Shown: positions 53,138 through 62,188 of the stretch, in pieces | Layout: every line of letters begins with the position of its first letter | Position numbering within the stretch: the stretch's first letter is position 1 | NCBI RefSeq assembly: GCF_000422665.1 | Contig: NZ_AUGM01000013.1 | Location: forward strand, 1-64,000 | Source: Ferrimonas senticii DSM 18821 | GTDB lineage: Bacteria > Pseudomonadota > Gammaproteobacteria > Enterobacterales > Shewanellaceae | Length of the DNA stretch: 64,000 bases | Direction: 5' to 3' | Program-made: the position numbers and the translations under genes | The notes under the pieces: generated by a model | The model's database searches: none | Seen by the model: only the letters and a program-made list of their open reading frames with translations | What the model was told of the DNA's origin: nothing

Positions 53138-53656
53138 ATGATCATTCGCAACGAACAAGCTACCGACATTAGCGCCATTGAGACGCTTACCTACCAAGCA
53201 TTTTTGGATCATCCCCACCATGAACCGGGCGCTAAGCCGACTGAACATCTGATCGTTAATCGTCTGCGTGACGCTGGCGCGTTGACACTGTCTTTGGTGG
53301 CTGAAGATGATGGCCGAGTGCTGGGGCATGTGGCGTTATCGCCGGTGCAAATCGCCGCGGCAGACAGCAATTGGCTTGGCCTTGGACTTGGACCAATCTC
53401 GGTGTTGCCAGAGCAACAAGGCAACGGCATTGGCCGCGCTTTGATGGAAGCGGCGTTGGCCCAAGCCAAAGCGATGGACTTCGATGGCATCGTCCTGCTC
53501 GGTGAACCCGAGCTGTATCAGCGCTTTGGCTTTAAGGCTGAATCACAGCTGACGCTGGAAGGGGTACCGGCGGAGTACTTCCTGGCACAGCGATTGAGCG
53601 ACAAACCGCTGCCTGCTGGTGCAGTCAGCTACCATGCAGGCTTTTATGGTCAGTAG
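53138..53656 (+). CDS. GNAT N-acetyltransferase (YhbS-like)
   Basis: 172 aa from ATG 53138; the longer frame upstream reads through the terminator and is rejected. GNAT fold with the acetyl-CoA site 'VLPEQQGNGIGRALMEAAL' (Q/R-x2-G-x-G/A) and 'IVLLGEPELYQRFGF', a phrase typical of YhbS. Substrate unknown. Probably a single-gene unit. Confidence 0.9.
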   Translation: MIIRNEQATDISAIETLTYQAFLDHPHHEPGAKPTEHLIVNRLRDAGALTLSLVAEDDGRVLGHVALSPVQIAAADSNWLGLGLGPISVLPEQQGNGIGRALMEAALAQAKAMDFDGIVLLGEPELYQRFGFKAESQLTLEGVPAEYFLAQRLSDKPLPAGAVSYHAGFYGQ

Positions 53657-53796
53657 GCGTCTGCTGGCAAGTGCTGCTGCGGCAGTCGCGATTGCAACTT
53701 CGATGACTTTTACCGGTGTAATTGCTGACCAATTCAATAAAATCACAGCACTAGACTGATTTACTATTGGCCAACTAATTCGCAGTGACAATCACT

Positions 53797-54750
53797 ATGC
53801 ATACCGATTCTCTCAAACGCTGGCAGCATCAACACAACTTCGGTCTAGCGCCAAAGAAAAACGAACGCCGCACCTTTTATGCCGTCGTTATTACCGCGGC
53901 GATGATGCTGATTGAGATCATTGCCGGTTACTGGACCGGTTCGATGGCGCTGCTGGCGGACGGTTGGCATATGGCCACTCATGTCGCCGCTTTTGGTCTA
54001 ACCCTGTTTGCTTATAACTTCGCCCGTAAAGCCGCCAATGATCCGCGTTATAGCTTTGGCTCCGGTAAAGTGAATATCTTGGCGGGCTTTACCAGTGCGG
54101 TAGCGCTGGTGTTGGTGGCGCTGCTGATGGCGATTGAGTCGGTGTGGCGTTTTATCGAGCCGGTTGCCATCGATTACAACAATGCGTTAGTCGTTGCGAT
54201 AGTCGGCTTAGTGATTAACTTGGTGTGTGCGTTGCTGCTGCACCAGGGCGATGATCACCACCATCATCATGGGCACGACCACAGTCATGATCATCACCAA
54301 CACGAGCATCACCACCACGGCCATGACCACAACCTGTATGCCGCTTATCTGCACGTGATTGCCGATGCGCTAACCTCGTTCACCGCAATTTTTGCGCTGC
54401 TGGCGGCTCGCTATTTTGATCTGCCGGGATTAGACCCGCTGATGGGCATTATCGGTTCGCTGATTATTACCCGTTGGGGCTGGGGATTGATTAAAGATAC
54501 TTACCCAACCCTGCTGGATCGCAGCCCCAGCGGGACATTGCCACAACAGGTAAAAGCGGCAATTGAGCAGGGCAGCGATGACCGTGTTGTCGATCTGCAT
54601 ATCTGGCGGCTATCGGGTCATCATAATGCCGCAATCATCAGCGTGGTCAGCCATCAGCCACAGTCACCGGATCACTACAAATCGTTGCTCGCTAATTTAC
54701 CGCAATTGGCGCACGTAACCGTGGAAGTAAATCGCTGCCAGCAGCAGTGA
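53797..54750 (+). CDS. dmeF: CDF-family Co/Ni efflux transporter DmeF
   Basis: 317 aa from ATG 53797. Six membrane segments with the CDF metal motif 'LLADGWHMATH' (helix 2) and 'LHVIADALTSF' (helix 5). A very His/Asp-rich loop is at about residues 151-175 ('DDHHHHHGHDHSHDHH'). 'NERRTFYAVVITAAMM' and 'DPRYSFGSGKVNILAGF' are typical of the DmeF subfamily, which exports cobalt and nickel at the inner membrane. No DmeR repressor gene is next to it. Confidence 0.9.
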   Translation: MHTDSLKRWQHQHNFGLAPKKNERRTFYAVVITAAMMLIEIIAGYWTGSMALLADGWHMATHVAAFGLTLFAYNFARKAANDPRYSFGSGKVNILAGFTSAVALVLVALLMAIESVWRFIEPVAIDYNNALVVAIVGLVINLVCALLLHQGDDHHHHHGHDHSHDHHQHEHHHHGHDHNLYAAYLHVIADALTSFTAIFALLAARYFDLPGLDPLMGIIGSLIITRWGWGLIKDTYPTLLDRSPSGTLPQQVKAAIEQGSDDRVVDLHIWRLSGHHNAAIISVVSHQPQSPDHYKSLLANLPQLAHVTVEVNRCQQQ

Positions 54751-54864
54751 TGATTAGCGAGCAAAAGTACCAGCGGCAGCTAATAGATTAGCGGGGAGCA
54801 CGTTGATGGCGTTGTCGAAATACAGCAGCTTCAGATCATATTATTTGGTTGCGCTGGATGGTTC

Positions 54865-55803
54865 TTAATCTGGCTGGATAAAAACCAGGGTGAGTGATTG
54901 GCAGTCGTTGCACTGGCGAAAATAGCTGGCGCCTTGTTTTTGTACTGTGGTGTTGCTGCTAGCGCAGTTGCCACAGTTGCCCCGCATAGCGGTGTTGCTC
55001 TGGCATGCGCTGCAACGAACGTAGTAGCCGTATTTTCCCCAACATCCGCTCAGGGTTGTGGTGCTGTTGCAACGTTTGCACGCCAACTCCGCTGCCTGTG
55101 ACGAAGCGGCGGAGTCGTTAATTGGCTCTATCAGTGGCGCTGGCAGTTGCTTGGAAGCTGCTGATGGACGGTGCTGTGCCAACAGAAAGTCGCCAATGGA
55201 GGTCAACTCATCTTGATTAAACAGCGGGTCAGAATTGATCAGCGTTTTTAGTTTGAGTGGCTTGGTTAGTGGCCTGAGCTGTTCTACCAAGAATTCAGTT
55301 TTGACGATGCGCTCACTGATCTCTTTAGGCATCCCCGTTCTGCTGATCATCGCATTGCTGGAAACCGCACAAAAATAATCATAGCGGCGGGCACCAAAGC
55401 CTTGCTGAAGCATATTGAACAGGAATTTAGGCAAGATCTTGGCAGCGTTATCGCAGAGCAACTTCTTTAAATTTTGCTGCTGTAACTTTACTTGTTGAAT
55501 CGGGGAGGCGATCCCCTGCCATTGGCCGCGATAGCTTCTCGCCCATTCCCCCTGTTTATTTACTCTGACTTGGCCGTTAATGCTTTTCGACTCGATTAGA
55601 ATAAAGCCGCGCGGGTAAACAATTAAGTGATCAATTTGGCTGATCTCGCCTTGGTGGGCAAAGCGCAGATCATGCAAGACCAACACCTTGGGATCATCGG
55701 CGTATTCGCGGCGCAGGTAAAAGGCAACATCGTGCTCTTGTTGCGCACCTGCCTGCTGCTGCCTAGAGATGGTGGGGCGATCGTCTCGTTCCTTGAGGAT
55801 CAT
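54865..55803 (-). CDS. NERD-domain protein with C-terminal zinc ribbons
   Basis: 312 aa from ATG 55803; the open frame runs on into the tRNA gene, so the longer start is rejected. NERD (nuclease-related) domain at about 20-135: 'DLRFAHQGEISQIDHLIVYPRGFILIESKS' shows the D...ExK pattern of the PD-(D/E)xK fold. The C-terminal third has several Cys pairs ('CKRCNS', 'CSACQS', 'CGNCAS', 'CNDCQS'), as in topoisomerase-type zinc ribbons. Likely acts on DNA; role unknown. It sits 21 bp downstream of tRNA-Arg on the same strand and may be co-transcribed with it. Confidence 0.85.
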   Translation of the reverse strand: MILKERDDRPTISRQQQAGAQQEHDVAFYLRREYADDPKVLVLHDLRFAHQGEISQIDHLIVYPRGFILIESKSINGQVRVNKQGEWARSYRGQWQGIASPIQQVKLQQQNLKKLLCDNAAKILPKFLFNMLQQGFGARRYDYFCAVSSNAMISRTGMPKEISERIVKTEFLVEQLRPLTKPLKLKTLINSDPLFNQDELTSIGDFLLAQHRPSAASKQLPAPLIEPINDSAASSQAAELACKRCNSTTTLSGCWGKYGYYVRCSACQSNTAMRGNCGNCASSNTTVQKQGASYFRQCNDCQSLTLVFIQPD

Positions 55804-55824
55804 GGCATCATTCCAGAAGCGGGG

Positions 55825-55900
<76 letters not shown>

Positions 55901-55978
55901 AGGAGCACACATTCTAACTTTGGTCTGTTGCTTTGCAACAGCGGTGTTGCGGTAACTGCTTGCAATTCCAGCAAAACC

Positions 55979-57112
55979 TTAGCGCCATAGGAGCCAATCG
56001 CCGATCTGCAGACCTTGCGGGGCGGCATCACTGGCAAGAGTGGCAACCGCCTGTTGATGCTGCAGCTTGGTTACCGTGGCGGTTAGGTGGCCTTGATTTG
56101 GCCAGTTGAGCGATTGCGGTTGGCTGGCCAGCACGGTGCCGACGGTTAGCCCGGCGGCCTGACCGATATCGAGGGTAAGCGCGTTGCCGTTGATGGCAAG
56201 GATCCGTGATTTCAGCGGCCGGCATTGCAGCGCCGCATCAAGATCACGGCTCAGGTCAAACAGCAGTCGCTGCAGTTCATGGCCAAAGCCGCTATCCCAA
56301 AAGCGTTCGGTGGCGGTATCGGCGATATCTTGCCGCTTAAACGGCCACTCGCCCTCGCTGCGATAACGCTGTTGCCACACCTGGCTGTTATCGAACGCAT
56401 CAAATAGAGTGGCGGTTAGGGCGATGGTGCGCTGACCGTCGCGTTCAAACAGCCCCAAGGCCTTAGGTGGTAGCTCGGCGGCGACGTCGTCAATCATCAG
56501 CGCCAATACGTATTGGCCCGCTTGCTGCTGGCCAAGGGCACTGATCCACTGCTTATCTGGCTGCTCTAACTCGAGATTGAGCTGCGGCAAAGAGGTCGCG
56601 AAGGCATAGTGGCCTTCACCAGAGAGGGTGTTGGCCAATACTCGAGCCACTGCCTCATCCAGTTGATACAGCCCACCGATGACCAACTGTTGTCGATAGC
56701 GTACTTGCGGGCGGGGGATCAGCACCTTGGCTTTGCCGTTGTGGCATTGATTGGCCGCCGTCGGTTGCAGCGCTTGCGGCGCCAGTTCTAGGGCGATGGT
56801 GACGGTCAGCACTTGATCGTCGATGGTTTCGCTCAGCAATTGCAGCTGATTTACTTGCGCCTGCCAGTCGATGCTGGGCGGCTGTAATACTCCGGCTTGG
56901 CTGCGCTGTTGTAGCTGCAGTTGGCCGCCAGCGTTGAGGATGGCGCTTTGAACGGCGCTGTCTATCGCCTGTTGTCGTGCCTCTTCGATGCGATCGTTAA
57001 AGATCTTGGCGCTGGCGCTGTATTCCAACATCGATGCGTGGCTACTGGCGCTAAGTAGCAGCAACGGTAGCAGTGAGCGCAAACGGAACAAGCGACGGTT
57101 GAGTAAATCCAT
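55979..57112 (-). CDS. flgT: Flagellar H-ring protein FlgT
   Basis: 377 aa from ATG 57112 (longer frame rejected because the signal peptide begins there). Signal peptide about 1-27 (cleavage after HAS). N-terminal part 'YSASAKIFNDRIEEARQQAIDSAVQSAILNAGG' is the FlgT N-domain; middle and C-terminal domains follow, ending 'GLQIGDWLLWR'. FlgT is a periplasmic protein that builds the H ring around the LP ring in sodium-driven Vibrio-type motors. Divergent from flgO-flgP, as in Vibrio. Confidence 0.9.
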   Translation of the reverse strand: MDLLNRRLFRLRSLLPLLLLSASSHASMLEYSASAKIFNDRIEEARQQAIDSAVQSAILNAGGQLQLQQRSQAGVLQPPSIDWQAQVNQLQLLSETIDDQVLTVTIALELAPQALQPTAANQCHNGKAKVLIPRPQVRYRQQLVIGGLYQLDEAVARVLANTLSGEGHYAFATSLPQLNLELEQPDKQWISALGQQQAGQYVLALMIDDVAAELPPKALGLFERDGQRTIALTATLFDAFDNSQVWQQRYRSEGEWPFKRQDIADTATERFWDSGFGHELQRLLFDLSRDLDAALQCRPLKSRILAINGNALTLDIGQAAGLTVGTVLASQPQSLNWPNQGHLTATVTKLQHQQAVATLASDAAPQGLQIGDWLLWR

Positions 57113-57231
57113 AACGGGGCGGCAAATTGGCTGAAGATACTGTTGATTAGCAAACCCCATGCCTAAAAGCACCGCGATAGGGTGGGTAACATCAATAAAA
57201 AATGGATATAAAACCGAAGTTTAATTGCTGC

Positions 57232-57258
57232 TAAAGCGACAGACGCCAGGGCCGATAA
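57232..57258 (+). promoter_or_regulatory. Sigma-28 (FliA) promoter of flgO-flgP
   Basis: TAAA at 57232 and GCCGATAA at 57251-57258 with a 15-bp spacer, an exact match to the flagellar sigma-28 pattern, 34 bp before the flgO start. Confidence 0.85.
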
Positions 57259-57291
57259 CCAGTGATTATGACGGGCTGTTTGAGAATCAAG

Positions 57292-57909
57292 ATGAAAGCA
57301 GGATGGCGCTGCGGGTTATTGGGATTACTGCTACTGGGCGGCTGTCAAACCACCTATCAGGGCTCAAGCCCATTGATTGCTGGCAATCATTTGCCACCAC
57401 AGGGGCAGTTGAATCTGCTCTCCGATCAATTGGCGGCGCAGTTGCGGTTTCAGTTTGATAAGCAGTTGCCATCGCTTCCGTTGGCGGTGACTACGCCGGT
57501 GCCGGTAACCGATTTTGAGCACAGTGGCCACTTTGCTCAAGTGCTAGAGCAGGCGCTAATCAGCAGTTTGCCGAAGCGTGGCTTTACCGTTATTGAACTT
57601 AACAGCAGCGAAACCGTGCGCGTTAGCGGCGATGGCAATCTGTTGCTAAGCCGTCGTGCTGAGCAATTGCCGCAGCCGCAGGGGGTGGAGCAGGTGTTGG
57701 TAACCAGCTTCAGCCTTAATGCTAACGGCATTCATCTGTTTAGTCGGGTGATTCAACTGACTGATAATCGGGTGCTTAGCAGCGCCCAAAGCACATTAGC
57801 GTGGTCGCAGTTGCCGAACCAGTTTTATCAGCAGCGTAGCGTGGCTAATCTTGGCGGCAAATTGAGTCGTGATGAGTCGCGGCCGCCACAACCGATTTGG
57901 TGGCAATGA
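57292..57909 (+). CDS. flgO: Flagellar outer-membrane lipoprotein FlgO
   Basis: 205 aa from ATG 57292. Lipoprotein signal with lipobox LLGGC (Cys near residue 18). FlgO domain: 'NLLSDQLAAQLRFQF', 'VTDFEHSGHFAQVLEQALISSLPKRGFTVIEL', 'VTSFSLNANGIHLFSRVIQLTDNRVLSS'. In Vibrio, FlgO and FlgP stabilise the outer-membrane part of the motor. Overlaps flgP by 4 bp and is driven by a sigma-28 promoter. Confidence 0.92.
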   Translation: MKAGWRCGLLGLLLLGGCQTTYQGSSPLIAGNHLPPQGQLNLLSDQLAAQLRFQFDKQLPSLPLAVTTPVPVTDFEHSGHFAQVLEQALISSLPKRGFTVIELNSSETVRVSGDGNLLLSRRAEQLPQPQGVEQVLVTSFSLNANGIHLFSRVIQLTDNRVLSSAQSTLAWSQLPNQFYQQRSVANLGGKLSRDESRPPQPIWWQ

Positions 57910-58376
57910 TGAAGTTTTTCTCTGGGATTTATGCCGGGATTAGCGCGGTGATGCTGTTGACGACCCTCAGTGGTTGCGGCGTTGCCAGCCATCGGCAATA
58001 TGAAGTGGTGGCACCGCAAGCATTTCCGGTCTTAACCGCCACTGGTATGGCGCCGATCTCACTGCAACTTGGTCGCACCGAGCAGGAGAAACAGCGACAA
58101 GCGATGCGCGCGGCGACCTTGGATGCTTATCGTGAATTGGTTGAGCAGGTGCACGGCTTGAATGTGAGCGTTGCCAGCCAGCTGGAAGAGCAGCAGCTGA
58201 AGCCGCAGCAGTTGTCGGCGGATGCCAGCGGCACCATTCGTGGCGCTAAAGTGGTGCGCAGTTATCCGCTGGGCGATACCTACATCACCGAACTGGAACT
58301 GGATTACCAAACCCTGTGGCAGTTGCAGCAACAACGGCAGCCGCGTACCACCTTAAAATCGGTGAGTTATTACTGA
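57906..58376 (+). CDS. flgP: Flagellar outer-membrane lipoprotein FlgP (LPP20 family)
   Basis: 156 aa from ATG 57906 (one codon later is equally possible). Lipoprotein signal, lipobox LSGC. LPP20 domain with 'QAMRAATLDAYRELVEQVHGLNV' and 'KVVRSYPLGDTYITELELDY'. FlgP forms a basal-disk-like structure needed for motility in Vibrio and Campylobacter. Confidence 0.92.
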   Translation: MMKFFSGIYAGISAVMLLTTLSGCGVASHRQYEVVAPQAFPVLTATGMAPISLQLGRTEQEKQRQAMRAATLDAYRELVEQVHGLNVSVASQLEEQQLKPQQLSADASGTIRGAKVVRSYPLGDTYITELELDYQTLWQLQQQRQPRTTLKSVSYY

Positions 58377-58402
58377 GGTCGCCGCTGCGAGTTATCAACG
58401 AC

Positions 58403-58507
58403 TAGTTGTCAGTTGTCAGTTGTCAGTTGTCAGTTGTCAGTTGCCAGTGAGTAGTTGTTAGCGCTTAGTGGTCAGTTGATAGTCGGTAGTCGGTAGTCGT
58501 TAGTAAG
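58403..58507 (+). repeat. Degenerate heptamer array between flgP and flgN
   Basis: Fifteen consecutive heptamers in perfect 7-base register, all of form YAGNNNN: TAGTTGT, CAGTTGT x4, CAGTTGC, CAGTGAG, TAGTTGT, TAGCGCT, TAGTGGT, CAGTTGA, TAGTCGG x2, TAGTCGT, TAGTAAG. Same family as the arrays at 38964-39145. Confidence 0.9.
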
Positions 58508-58618
58508 AGCCGAGCGACAGCCCGTTGGCGCAACCGTCAGGGAGCCAAGCGTAGCCGCGAATAGGTCGCGGCAAAATCCGATGAACGTTCTATGCCGCTG
58601 CCCGCCGACAATACGGCA

Positions 58619-58652
58619 ACAAAAAGGCGCTCAATCGAGCGCCTTGTTGCCT
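58619..58652 (-). terminator. Terminator of the flgM-flgN operon
   Basis: Stem GGCGCTC/GAGCGCC with AATC loop; A5 on the left gives a U-run on the minus strand, just behind flgN. Confidence 0.85.
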
Positions 58653-58665
58653 AGCCCAGTCAGGC

Positions 58666-59097
58666 TTAAGCGGTAATTAAGTTGCCTAAGCGGCGGCCGA
58701 CATGGGTACCGCCGACGTCGGTGTAGGTTAGGGCATTATGATGACTGGTGCTTTGCAGCAGTTGTTGCAACCGCGCCATGCTGGCAGCGACGATCTCGGC
58801 CTGCTTTTGATTGTGCTGGTTGTGCTGCTGGCATTCGGCCAGTTTGCCGCGACACTGGGCCAGTAATGCAGCTTGTTGCGGGTGATCGGTTAATTGCGCA
58901 AGGTCGGCGTGGCGACCAATGCCGATGTCGGCCAGTTTGATCTCATCCAGCAGCGTCATTTTGCGTTTCAACAACTGCTCTATCGCCATCACATCGCGGT
59001 TAAGCAGGGCATCGGTTTCTTGCACCAGCAACTCAAGCAACTGGGTTAAACGTCCCAATTGCTGAGTTAATAGGTTTTCCAGCGGCACAGCGGTCAT
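58666..59097 (-). CDS. flgN: Flagellar export chaperone FlgN
   Basis: 143 aa, helical, with the FlgN pattern 'LTQQLGRLTQLLELLVQETDALLNRDVMAIEQLLKRKMTLLDEI' and a Gln-rich middle. Cytoplasmic chaperone for the hook-associated proteins FlgK and FlgL. Directly downstream of flgM in the usual order, and identity rests on this as much as on sequence. Confidence 0.88.
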   Translation of the reverse strand: MTAVPLENLLTQQLGRLTQLLELLVQETDALLNRDVMAIEQLLKRKMTLLDEIKLADIGIGRHADLAQLTDHPQQAALLAQCRGKLAECQQHNQHNQKQAEIVAASMARLQQLLQSTSHHNALTYTDVGGTHVGRRLGNLITA

Positions 59098-59105
59098 CGG
59101 TTCAA

Positions 59106-59408
59106 TTAGCCGTTAAGCTCTTGTTCAAAGCGCATCAGGTTGTCGGCCAAACGTTCGGCATCGATCTGATAACGACCTTCAACAATGGCAGCACGAACCG
59201 CAGCGACTTTATCCATATCAATGCCATCGGCACTGTCTAGGGCGGCTTCGGCGCGTTGCAGTTGCTGCGCTTGCGGGGTCAGTGATACCGCATCCTGCTT
59301 GGCCACGGTTGCTTCGGCGCCAGCCGCTTGCGCGGTTTGGTTGTTGCCAGCACTGGCCAGTTGGCTTAGTGGTCGGGCGTTGCCGGTTAAGCTTTTTAAG
59401 GGATCCAT
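59106..59408 (-). CDS. flgM: Anti-sigma-28 factor FlgM
   Basis: 100 aa, GGAG ribosome site 6 bp before ATG 59408. Unstructured N-terminus, then the sigma-28-binding C-terminal region 'DAVSLTPQAQQL' and 'DMDKVAAVRAAIVEGRYQIDAERLADNLMRFEQEL'. It holds FliA inactive until it is exported through the finished hook-basal body. Operon flgM-flgN, with its own sigma-28 promoter. Confidence 0.95.
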   Translation of the reverse strand: MDPLKSLTGNARPLSQLASAGNNQTAQAAGAEATVAKQDAVSLTPQAQQLQRAEAALDSADGIDMDKVAAVRAAIVEGRYQIDAERLADNLMRFEQELNG

Positions 59409-59446
59409 AGTGGACTCCGTGGTCGGTTAATAATCGGTTATTTAAG

Positions 59447-59473
59447 CTATCGGCCACAACCGAGCAAGCTTTA
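59447..59473 (-). promoter_or_regulatory. Sigma-28 promoter of flgM-flgN
   Basis: On the minus strand TAAA, 15 bp, GCCGATAG (one mismatch to GCCGATAA), about 40 bp before the flgM start. It closes the usual FliA-FlgM feedback loop. Confidence 0.8.
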
Positions 59474-59559
59474 ACAGAAATTTGACGCAAAGACGCACAA
59501 TTCTGAAGAACTTAAGTTTACACCTTTTAAGGCTAAACCGGTTAACGCGGCGGTGGCCG

Positions 59560-60258
59560 TTACAGATTGACTTGCACCTCGCCGACGGCAATCACCTCGG
59601 CATCAATCATTCGCTCTGACCGACTATTTTGCACCCGTATGGTGTCGCCAACGCTGCCGTTGCCAATCGCCTTGCCGGAGGTCTTTAACTCCAAACTGGC
59701 ACTGCGGGCATAGATGGTGACGATGTCGTCGCGGCACACTTGGCAGATCTGTTGCCGCCGCAATGGCTGGCCATCGCCAACGCGGCGGGTGGTGCGGGCG
59801 CCAGCCAGTTGTTCGATGCTGGTGAAGTAATTGCCGCGCAAACTGGCCGCTTCCATCCGCTGCAATTTCAGGTTGTCGTAACCCAATGACGTCAGTGGCT
59901 CCAACGCGATGCTGGCGGTCACTACTGAATAATAGATGCGGGTTTCCACCGGCACATACAGCGACCAACCATCAGCATCTGGGCAGGTCACTTTTACCGT
60001 GGTTAAACGCTGCTGTTTACTGGTTGGAGCATGCGCGTTGAGCGGCAATAAACAACGCTTAAGTTTAAGTCGTTTGTCGAGCGTTTTGGCCTTTACCTGA
60101 ACTTCGGCATGTTCTGGAAAATCTGTGAAGCTAGTCACGTAATCTTCTGCAGTTTCAGCGACTTGCGATAAAGAAGTAAATGATTCAGCCGCTATAGTAG
60201 ATGGTACGAAGCTTAAGCTTAGCAAGCTGAGAAAGAGGCCGGTAACGGGGTATTTCAT
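59560..60258 (-). CDS. flgA: P-ring assembly chaperone FlgA
   Basis: 232 aa from ATG 60258 with AAGGAAG. Signal peptide about 1-24 (cleavage after IAA). The C-terminal SAF-type domain 'GNYFTSIEQLAGARTTRRVGDGQPLRRQQI' and 'GKAIGNGSVGDTIRVQNSRSERMIDAEVI' identifies FlgA, the periplasmic chaperone of the P-ring protein FlgI. The ribosome site lies inside a perfect TTCCTTGCAAGGAA palindrome (60264-60277). A TATAAT is present on the minus strand at 60297-60302. Confidence 0.93.
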   Translation of the reverse strand: MKYPVTGLFLSLLSLSFVPSTIAAESFTSLSQVAETAEDYVTSFTDFPEHAEVQVKAKTLDKRLKLKRCLLPLNAHAPTSKQQRLTTVKVTCPDADGWSLYVPVETRIYYSVVTASIALEPLTSLGYDNLKLQRMEAASLRGNYFTSIEQLAGARTTRRVGDGQPLRRQQICQVCRDDIVTIYARSASLELKTSGKAIGNGSVGDTIRVQNSRSERMIDAEVIAVGEVQVNL

Positions 60259-60375
60259 AAGGCTTCCTTGCAAGGAAACATCCATAGTTGGTCGGCATTA
60301 TAACCAGAGTTTGCTGGTGGCGGGCGAGCGTGGGATCACAGTGCCTTTGGCGCAAAGAGATAGGATTTAGAATCG

Positions 60376-61305
60376 ATGGCCAGCATCCTCGATACCGTTA
60401 ACCAACGTACGCAGTTGGTGGGGCAGAATCGCCTTGAGTTATTGATGTTCCGTCTTGGTGGACGGCAACTGTACGGCATCAACGTCTTTAAGGTGCGGGA
60501 GGTCCTGCAGTGCCCGCCACTAACCACCATGCCACACCAGAAGGGATCGTTGCGTGGCATTGCCCAAGTGCGCGGTCAAACCATATCGGTAATTGATCTG
60601 TCGACCGCCATTGGCGGTGCTCCGGTGGCCGATCTGGAAACCAGCTTTGTGATCATTACCGAATACAACCGCACCGTGCAGGGTTTCTTGGTTAGCGGCG
60701 TTGATCGTATCGTCAACCTTAACTGGGAAAATGTGCTGCCGCCGCCAGCCAGTGCCGAAGGGGGTTACCTGACCGCGGTGACGGAATTGGAAGATGGCTT
60801 GGTGCAGATTTTGGACGTTGAAAAAATCCTGCATGAGATAAGCCCAAGAGCGACCGAGATCTCGCCGGAAGTAGCAGCGAACCTATCGCCAGAAGCGATC
60901 CATACGCCGATGATCATGGTCGCCGACGATTCTGCGGTGGCACGCAAGCAGATTGTCCGTGCGCTGGAACCTCTGGGGCTGAAAATCGTGTTGGCCAGTG
61001 ATGGCTTGGATGCGCTGCGGCAGTTGCAAGAGTTGTCTCTGGATTGTCGCAGTATTACTAGCAAGATGGGGTTGATCATCTCTGATATCGAGATGCCAGA
61101 GATGGACGGCTACACCTTGACCGCCGAGATCCGCAGTAACCCGAAATTGGCGGGGATGAAAGTGATTCTACATACCTCGCTATCTGGGGTATTTAACCAA
61201 GCGATGGTCAACAAGGTTGGCGCCGATCAGTTTATTGCCAAATTTAACCCTGATGAGTTAGCCACTGCGGTTAACCATTACCTTTCGGTGCCAGTAGAGG
61301 CTTAA
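60376..61305 (+). CDS. cheV: Chemotaxis coupling protein CheV
   Basis: 309 aa. CheW-like domain about 15-160 ('ELLMFRLGGRQLYGINVFKVREVL', 'GSLRGIAQVRGQTISVIDLS') and receiver domain about 175-300 with acidic pair 'VADDSA', phospho-acceptor 'LIISDIEMPEMDG' and Lys in 'FIAKFN'. Couples receptors to CheA and adapts by phosphorylation. Followed after 3 bp by cheR. Confidence 0.97.
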   Translation: MASILDTVNQRTQLVGQNRLELLMFRLGGRQLYGINVFKVREVLQCPPLTTMPHQKGSLRGIAQVRGQTISVIDLSTAIGGAPVADLETSFVIITEYNRTVQGFLVSGVDRIVNLNWENVLPPPASAEGGYLTAVTELEDGLVQILDVEKILHEISPRATEISPEVAANLSPEAIHTPMIMVADDSAVARKQIVRALEPLGLKIVLASDGLDALRQLQELSLDCRSITSKMGLIISDIEMPEMDGYTLTAEIRSNPKLAGMKVILHTSLSGVFNQAMVNKVGADQFIAKFNPDELATAVNHYLSVPVEA

Positions 61306-61308
61306 TCG

Positions 61309-62142
61309 TTGCCGACGTTGGAACTTGCCCTTGATGACTACCGCATGTTTGCTGATTTTTTGCAGCGGCACAGCGGTATTGTACTTGGCGACAATAAGCA
61401 ATACCTGGTGCGCAGCCGGTTGTCGCCGGTGTTGCGTCAGCATCAATACCCCAATTTGGGCGAGCTGATCCGGGCGGTGCTTGGGGTTGGCAACTTAAGC
61501 TTGCGCAACCAAGTTATTGAAGCGATGACCACCAACGAAACCTTATGGTTTCGTGATGGCGCGCCGTTTGAGTTGTTTAAACAGCAACTGCTGCCGCAGT
61601 TTGCCGATCGCAACGGCGGCCGCTTGCGGATCTGGTCGGCGGCTTGTTCGACCGGCCAAGAGCCCTATTCGCTGGCGATGTCAGTACAAGAGTATCGCCA
61701 GGCGAATCTGGGCAAGCTGTTGCAGCAACCAGAGATCCTTGCCACCGATATCGACACCAATGTGCTGGCGACAGCGATGGTCGGCAAATACGACCAACTG
61801 GCGATGGGGCGGGGGTTGTCGCCACTGCGACAGCAACAATTTTTCAATCGCGACCACGATGGCCGCAGTCAGATTGCTGAATTGATCCGCACCATGGTTA
61901 CCTTTCGCCGCTATAACCTGCTGGACAGTTATCTGCTGCTGGGCAAGTTCGACATCATCTTTTGCCGTAACGTACTGATTTACTTTTCTATCGATGATAA
62001 GCGCAAAGTGTTGCGGCAATTTGCTGCCGCGCTTAATCCCGGTGGCTATCTGATGCTGGGGGCGTCCGAGTCGATGGTGCTGTTAAGTGAGGAGTTCGAG
62101 ATGGTAAGAAGCGAGCTCGGCATCGTCTACCGACGCCGATAA
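61309..62142 (+). CDS. cheR: Chemotaxis protein methyltransferase CheR
   Basis: 277 aa. Starts at TTG 61309, supported by AGAGG 8 bp upstream; the next Met is residue 13, inside the conserved N-domain. SAM-binding motif 'IWSAACSTGQEPYSLAM', 'ILATDIDTNVL', and 'FDIIFCRNVLIYF'. It methylates glutamates of chemoreceptors. Confidence 0.96.
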   Translation: MPTLELALDDYRMFADFLQRHSGIVLGDNKQYLVRSRLSPVLRQHQYPNLGELIRAVLGVGNLSLRNQVIEAMTTNETLWFRDGAPFELFKQQLLPQFADRNGGRLRIWSAACSTGQEPYSLAMSVQEYRQANLGKLLQQPEILATDIDTNVLATAMVGKYDQLAMGRGLSPLRQQQFFNRDHDGRSQIAELIRTMVTFRRYNLLDSYLLLGKFDIIFCRNVLIYFSIDDKRKVLRQFAAALNPGGYLMLGASESMVLLSEEFEMVRSELGIVYRRR

Positions 62143-62188
62143 CCGCCCAGTTTCGCCGCCGACAGCGGTGATTTAACCGTCAATTTTC

